A stretch of 64,000 bases of DNA from CAVQBJ01 sp963724405 (GTDB taxonomy: Bacteria > Actinomycetota > Thermoleophilia > Solirubrobacterales > Solirubrobacteraceae). A program made the translations under genes and the position numbers. Location of the stretch: the NCBI GenBank assembly GCA_963724405.1, contig CAVRUQ010000003.1, positions 806,001 through 870,000 on the forward strand, written 5' to 3'. Positions 60,413 to 64,000 of this stretch are shown here, one piece after another. The stretch's first letter is position 1. Each line of letters starts with the position of its first letter. Under the pieces are notes generated by a model that searched no databases, was not told the origin of the DNA, and was given only the letters and a program-made list of their open reading frames with translations.

Positions 60413-60583
60413 TTACACGGGCACGGGCGGTTGGACGGGACGCCAGCGGACCCATCGCGCCGGTGTCTGGTGACACCGCGCGCACAGCGCCACGATGCGG
60501 ACGTCGCCCGGGTTGCGGACGGGCGTGACGCGGACGCTGCGCACGCGAGCGCCGAGGCCGCATTGCTCGCAGAGCGCGGCCAT
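60413..60583 (-). CDS. 56-residue four-cysteine zinc-ribbon protein
   Basis: Encodes MAALCEQCGLGARVRSVRVT ... VRIVALCARCHQTPARWVRW. Two CxxC pairs (C5/C8 and C36/C39) separated by 27 residues form a probable zinc ribbon like those at the start of HNH-type and phage DNA-binding proteins; the CxRCHQ resembles HNH metal sites, but the nuclease His-Asn-His set is incomplete. The ATG overlaps the upstream stop (TGATG), which supports translation. Too short to be called by many gene finders. Confidence 0.65.
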   Translation of the reverse strand: MAALCEQCGLGARVRSVRVTPVRNPGDVRIVALCARCHQTPARWVRWRPVQPPVPV

Positions 60584-60834
60584 CAGATCACCCCCCGCGC
60601 GGGCGGCGTGTCTTTCAGCGACGGACGGTCGTCCTCGGGGTCGTAGCCGAGGGCCTGTGCGCGCAGTAGCGCGTTCGCGTCACGCGTCGGCGGTTCGGGC
60701 GGGCGGCCCGTCACGCCGCCGTCGAAGCCGGACGTTGGCGCGGGCGCGGCGTCGCCCTCCACACCTCCGCCGACGGTCAGGTCACCGAACACGAACGTCT
60801 CGCCGCGCGCCTTCGCGCGGATGATGTCGTTCAT
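60583..60834 (-). CDS. Small hydrophilic protein of the element
   Basis: An 83-residue protein with a Gly/Pro-rich, disordered centre (TVGGGVEGDAAPAPTSGFDGGVTGRPPEPPTRDANALLRAQALGYDPEDDRPSLKD). No family recognised. It is coupled to the zinc-ribbon gene downstream by a one-base overlap. Similar small acidic proteins are common in phage early and packaging regions. Confidence 0.55.
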   Translation of the reverse strand: MNDIIRAKARGETFVFGDLTVGGGVEGDAAPAPTSGFDGGVTGRPPEPPTRDANALLRAQALGYDPEDDRPSLKDTPPARGVI

Positions 60835-60875
60835 CGATGGCTAGTGCGCGAAGCGGCCCTGTTCGTCTCGGGTGG

Positions 60876-61519
60876 TCACTGAAACACCACGCCCTGCGTC
60901 GTGACGATGACCTGCTCGCCGCGCGGCGCGGCCTCGGGCTTGAACGTGAGCACGGGCGGCGGCTCCGGCGGCGTGAGGGCCGCGATGATCGCGGCGGGGT
61001 AGCCGGTGACGTCCGGCGCGTTGACGTCGCCGAGCTTCGGAGCGATGGGGGGCTTCGTCGGCATGTCGACCCACGCGCGGGCGCCGCGGAGCCGGACGAG
61101 CTTCGCGAGGTCGGTCGCGAGGCACTCCGCGAGGTCACGAAGCTCGTCGGTGGCCTTCGTGATGCGGGCGTCGAGGTCGGCCGCGAGTTCGTCGTGCTGC
61201 GCGGCTGCCGCGGACAGGATCGCCCCGCGGCTCTGGTCGAGCGCCGCGGACAGGACCTCGGCATGATCGCGGGCGGCATCGATCGCGGCCTGGGCCTCGT
61301 CGGTGTGCGGCGTGCCCGGGTCCTGGGCACCGTCGCGCATCGCGGCAGCGCGCGCGGCGAGGTCGCGCTGGTGCGCGCGGCCGGTGCCGCTGTGGAGAGT
61401 TCGGACACCGTGCGGTTGGCCTCGAGGACGTGGTGGTGAAGCTGGTCGTGCTCGGGGATGAGCGCGGCGAGCGCCGGGGACGCGAGCACGTCCGGCGACG
61501 GGGTGATGAGGTGCGACAT
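60876..61519 (-). pseudogene. Coiled-coil protein gene split by a -1 frame change
   Basis: An AAGGAG site nine bases upstream starts MSHLITPSPDVLASPALAAL with good coding character to about codon 43 (VLEANRTVSELST). The frame then becomes Arg/Pro-rich nonsense, while coding-like sequence continues one base back from 61391: SGTGRAHQRDLAARAAAMRD and EAQAAIDAARDHAEVLSAALDQ to the stop at 60876. The joined product would have 214 residues with a long helical middle. It is a frameshift mutation, a sequence error, or programmed -1 frameshifting as in phage assembly genes. No classical slippery heptamer is evident. A separate 154-residue gene starting at ATG 61340 is the other reading. Confidence 0.55.
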
Positions 61520-61593
61520 CGGGTGCGGCTCCTTCGGGTTGTGTGGGGTTACCGGTTGCCGTCGACGGGACGGCGGGGGACGGTGTTGCTGGG

Positions 61594-62055
61594 TCAGCGC
61601 GCGGCGTCGAGGCGGGCGGCGTCGGCCGCGACGAAGTCGACGATCGGCGGCGGGACGGGCCGTCCGGGCTCGTGCCCGTCGAGCGCGCTGGTAGCCCGGC
61701 GCTCGGCCATGATCTCCAGGATGGTCTTGGGCCTCGCGGGCTCGGCCTCGGCGGCCTCGTCGTCGGCGACCGGGTCGAGCAGCCGAAGCAGGGTCGATAG
61801 CGACGACACCATCGCGGCGCGGCTGTCTCGCTCGACGGCGACCAGCGGGTGTGGCTTCAGCTGGTCGAAGCGGTCCATGACCGTGAGGCCCTGCGTGTCG
61901 AGGGCGGTGCGCGCCTCATCGGCGCGATCGGCGGCCTCACACGCGGCCGTCAGGATGGCGATTTGGGCGCCATTCGGGGCGTATTCGGCATGGATTCGGC
62001 GCCATGTGGCGCGTCCTGGGGCGCGTAGGTGGCGGGGTGGTCGTGGTGCGGACAG
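61594..62055 (-). CDS. terS: P27-family phage terminase small subunit
   Basis: A 153-residue protein with the Terminase_4/P27 pattern: PRPPRHLRAPGRATWRRIHAEY, then helices ILTAACEAADRADEARTALDTQGLTVMDRFDQLKPHPLVAVERDSRAAMVSSLSTLLRLLD. Terminase small subunits recognise the packaging site and recruit the large ATPase/nuclease. The best start is a CTG at 62055, seven bases after AAGGAGG; ATG 62139 is in frame but has no ribosome site. The large subunit is absent from the 1.5 kb downstream, where it usually follows. Confidence 0.78.
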   Translation of the reverse strand: MSAPRPPRHLRAPGRATWRRIHAEYAPNGAQIAILTAACEAADRADEARTALDTQGLTVMDRFDQLKPHPLVAVERDSRAAMVSSLSTLLRLLDPVADDEAAEAEPARPKTILEIMAERRATSALDGHEPGRPVPPPIVDFVAADAARLDAAR

Positions 62056-62731
62056 GGGTGGTCCTCCTTCGGTGGTTGGCGAGAACGGCGTGCTGATGCG
62101 GAGGTCGGGGTGGTCGCGGACGGTCGCGGTCGGGACCATCCGCAGCCGGAAGTTCGTGTCGGGCCGCCGCGCGACTTCTTTTTCACGGGCGACCCATGCG
62201 GCACGTGACTCGCGGTCGAAAAGGGGTCATACCCCCTCGTGTACGTCACGGGCGGGTGCGGCTGGCTTCGTGGCGCGGCGCGGGTCCCGACGCGGTACCA
62301 GGTACGAGGAACACTTCGGGGGCGAAGCCAAGGAGCGCCTCAGCGACATGTCGCAATGCGGAGGAGATGCGGCCGGGTAGCCGTCCGCCGTGGCGTCGTG
62401 ATCGCGCCCTGGGACACGTACACACCCCGCCGAACGTGAGGCGCCGGGGTGCCTGCACCGGGCCGAAGGGTCGGGGGCACGGCGACCGCCCGTGACCAAC
62501 CCTCCGTCCCCTAGACGAGGTAGAACTGCGGTTGTCGTCTCGCTGCAGCTGGAGCCCCGGCGGCGTTCCGACTCACCACCGGACACCGCCGGGGCGTTCT
62601 GCTGCTGTCTGTCCGACCGCCGCGTCACGATACGTACTAACCATCCGGTTCGATTCGGCGGAGTGGTGTCCGCTCGTTCTTTCTCGCGCCGTGGTGGCAC
62701 GGAGCAGCGAACGACAACCGGAGGTAACAGC
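62056..62731. other. 676-base divergent intergenic region with no confident gene
   Basis: It lies between the leftward terminase gene and the rightward DUF5343 gene and must hold both promoters. On the minus strand the terminase frame stays open up to 62226 and reads like protein, and a CCCCTTTT run (62219-62226) sits where another frame would join. A hairpin at 62555-62594 is the only clear structure. Composition shifts toward less GC after about 62.5 kb. Confidence 0.4.
62555..62594. terminator. 9-bp perfect inverted repeat in the divergent region
   Basis: CCCCGGCGG (62555-62563) pairs with CCGCCGGGG (62586-62594) with a 22-base loop, 137 bases before the DUF5343 start. It might insulate the divergent operons or act as an operator or leader structure. 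Confidence 0.4.
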
Positions 62732-63382
62732 ATGGCCGCGACGAAGAAGCGCCCGCCGTACGCAAGCACGGTCGACCTCGACACCTTCTTCGACAAGATC
62801 AGGGGGCTGTCCGACCCCGAGACGGTCACGAGTAAGTGGGTGGCGACGTACAAGTTGGCGGCAAGCCAGCCCGAGGGGCTGGTTGGGGCCCTCAAGTGGC
62901 TGAACGTCATCGACAGGCAGGGCAAGAGTCAGGGCGTCTGGACTGACCTGCGTACGCACAAGCGGGCCGAGACGCTCGAGCGACTGGTGGAAGAGGCGTA
63001 CGCGGACGTGTTCAACCAGATCGATGTCCCGGAGGCCGATCGACAGGCCCTCGAGGGTGCGTTCATCCACGCCTACGGATCGGGAAACACCGTCCGCCCC
63101 ATCGCGTGCTTCTTGGCACTTTGCCGCCACGCGGGCATCGAGACGAAGGCCGCAGTCAGGCAAGCCAGTCGATCAGCCACGATACCCGCGGCGCAAACCG
63201 CTTCGGTTAGGGCCGACGGGGCTGCGCCCAGATCGCAATCGACGCCCCAGCCGAAACGCGCTGCCGCAGACCGTCACGGCGGCATCGCAGTCACCCTGAA
63301 TGTGGAGATCCCGGCTGATTGGAGCGATGCACAGGTACGGCAACGCATCGAGTTGGTCCGGCGGGCCATCAGCGGCACGTGA
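62732..63382 (+). CDS. DUF5343 domain protein, cargo gene 1
   Basis: A 216-residue soluble protein that fits DUF5343: MAATKKRPPYASTVDLDTFFDKIRGLS, KWVATYKLAASQPEGLVGALKWLNVIDRQGKS, WTDLRTHKRAETLERLVEEAYADVF and ALEGAFIHAYGSGNTVRPIACFLALCRHAGI, with winged-helix-like spacing. A Gln/Ala/Ser linker and a short C-terminal strand-helix (GIAVTLNVEIPADWSDAQVRQRIELVRRAI) follow. A strong GGAGGT precedes the ATG. The GTG of the next gene overlaps its stop, so the two act together. DUF5343 has no established function. Confidence 0.82.
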   Translation: MAATKKRPPYASTVDLDTFFDKIRGLSDPETVTSKWVATYKLAASQPEGLVGALKWLNVIDRQGKSQGVWTDLRTHKRAETLERLVEEAYADVFNQIDVPEADRQALEGAFIHAYGSGNTVRPIACFLALCRHAGIETKAAVRQASRSATIPAAQTASVRADGAAPRSQSTPQPKRAAADRHGGIAVTLNVEIPADWSDAQVRQRIELVRRAISGT

Positions 63383-64000
63383 CAGCGATCGGCGCCCCTC
63401 TCGATGCTCTAGACAGCCGCTTCCGCGAGATCGCCGAGGGCGTGACTGATATCTATCTCGGCGACGGCCTCGCCGACGCGGCGCTCGTCGAGCTCGCCTA
63501 CATCGACAGGTCGGGTGGCTTGACCGACGCTGGGCACGACTACTACATGGCGCGTCACGTTCGTGACGACAGCGAGGCCACCGTCGCCGCCCTCGCCGCG
63601 CTTCTTCACAGGAGCGCGATCGTCAGCGCATTTTGCGCACAGCTATGGGGAGGCGAGGAAGTGCCGGTGACAGGCGCGGTGTCGCTTCTCAAGCGACTCA
63701 CGCGTGAGGGCAGCGAGCAGTCTGCGAAACGATGGCTTGAGTTGATGAACCGCGCGCGGCTGATCGTCTACAACCGAAGCAAGCCCAAGGTCCGCGTGCT
63801 GTTCAACCCCGCGGAACTCGTGTCACCAGAAGAGGATGCCGTCCGCGAGCGGGACAAAGGGCACGTGATCGCGCCAGAGACGCCGTATGGCAACCTTCTG
63901 GCGTTGCGGGACCTCCTGCGCGCCGCGCGCAAGTACCTCTACTGGTACGAGCAGCACATGGATTCGAAGGTGCTGGAGGTCCTCTACCGAGAATTAGCGA
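63379..64000 (+). CDS. Cargo gene 2: N-terminal part of a large protein, probable PLD-like domain at the window edge
   Basis: GTG 63379 overlaps the DUF5343 stop (GTGA), and the frame is open to the last base (207 codons). The N-terminal part is helical (SRFREIAEGVTDIYLGDGLADAALVELAYI; VSLLKRLTREGSEQSAKRWLELMNRARLIVYN), then LRDLLRAARKYLYWYEQHMDSKVLEVLYREL. That last segment resembles the opening strand-helix of phospholipase-D-like (HKD) nuclease domains; the HKD motifs would lie beyond the window. Codon use is less GC3-biased than the chromosomal genes (TTG, CGA, AAA, GAA used), a sign of transfer. Confidence 0.75.
   Translation, partial: MTAIGAPLDALDSRFREIAEGVTDIYLGDGLADAALVELAYIDRSGGLTDAGHDYYMARHVRDDSEATVAALAALLHRSAIVSAFCAQLWGGEEVPVTGAVSLLKRLTREGSEQSAKRWLELMNRARLIVYNRSKPKVRVLFNPAELVSPEEDAVRERDKGHVIAPETPYGNLLALRDLLRAARKYLYWYEQHMDSKVLEVLYRELA

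Larger units (their letters stand above)
57480..64000. mobile_element. tRNA-integrated element, possible phage satellite (left part; right end outside window)
   Basis: A tyrosine integrase gene lies 157 bases from the 3' end of the tRNA and points toward it, followed by an excisionase, small membrane proteins, a zinc ribbon, a P27-type terminase small subunit and, on the other strand, a two-gene cargo operon. The tRNA 3' half (about 57518-57553) should be the left attachment core. From about 62.5 kb base composition and codon use become less GC-biased than the chromosome. No terminase large subunit, portal, capsid or tail gene is visible. The right boundary is not in the window. Confidence 0.8.

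Noticed and set aside
60841..60879. 12-residue frame MTTRDEQGRFAH between two element genes
   Set aside because: The GTG overlaps the previous stop as in coupled genes, but the peptide is too short and there is no independent support. It could be a remnant of a longer phage protein.
61430..62380. Plus-strand frame of 316 codons across terS and its upstream region
   Set aside because: It is opposite the P27 terminase frame, which has clear family sequence and a ribosome site; the plus-strand product has no motifs.
62246..62458. Minus-strand 70-codon frame upstream of terS
   Set aside because: Some helical-looking sequence, but no ribosome site and no recognisable motif; not enough to call a gene.

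Overview
The window is very GC-rich chromosomal DNA from an actinobacterium. The best guess is class Thermoleophilia (order Solirubrobacterales). The reasons are the gene order alaS-ruvX-mltG-aroE-pilB-pilT-pilC, type IV pilus genes next to an aroC-aroKB-aroQ-Xaa-Pro peptidase cluster, a NifU/MnmA fusion, and small families typical of these bacteria (DUF6325, DUF7144, GAP-type membrane proteins). Assignment is by gene content only; no rRNA is present.

Layout. 1-4.7 kb: the end of a TSUP transporter gene (+), then on the minus strand an M24 Xaa-Pro peptidase, aroQ, a fused aroK-aroB and aroC (shikimate pathway). 4.9-13.4 kb (minus): a type IV pilus block with three tandem pilin paralogues, prepilin peptidase, pilM, pilN, pilO and a PilP-position protein. 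The first pilin has a clear cyclic-di-GMP-I riboswitch in its leader, which ties pilin production to c-di-GMP. PilM carries an acidic repeat insertion of about 400 residues. 13.8-35.6 kb: a mixed block with two membrane glycosyltransferases, a two-component system plus an RNase D-type nuclease, an amidase-TetR pair behind a perfect 20-bp palindrome, ligD, greA, membrane and lipid-kinase genes, and a MoxR-DUF58-transglutaminase operon. 35.6-45.4 kb (minus): pilC, pilT, pilB, aroE, mltG, ruvX, alaS. The pilus motor genes and the pilin/alignment genes therefore lie about 22 kb apart on the same strand.

45.4-57.4 kb: mnmA (NifU fusion), a thioredoxin-like membrane-anchored protein, aspS, hisS and a metallo-hydrolase in overlapping order, ftcD, a secreted CAP-domain protein, and a DHA2-type exporter divergent from an XRE/MLTR-type regulator.

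57.5 kb to the right edge: an integrated element begins at the 3' end of a tRNA gene with anticodon CAT. It carries a tyrosine integrase, an excisionase, two small membrane proteins, a small zinc ribbon, a gene split by a frameshift and a P27-type terminase small subunit. No terminase large subunit, portal or capsid gene is visible in the 6.5 kb seen, so a phage satellite or packaging-parasite island is plausible. On the opposite strand is a two-gene cargo operon, DUF5343 plus a protein whose sequence reaches what looks like the start of a phospholipase-D-like domain at the window edge. I regard this as the best candidate for an undescribed (possibly anti-phage) system.
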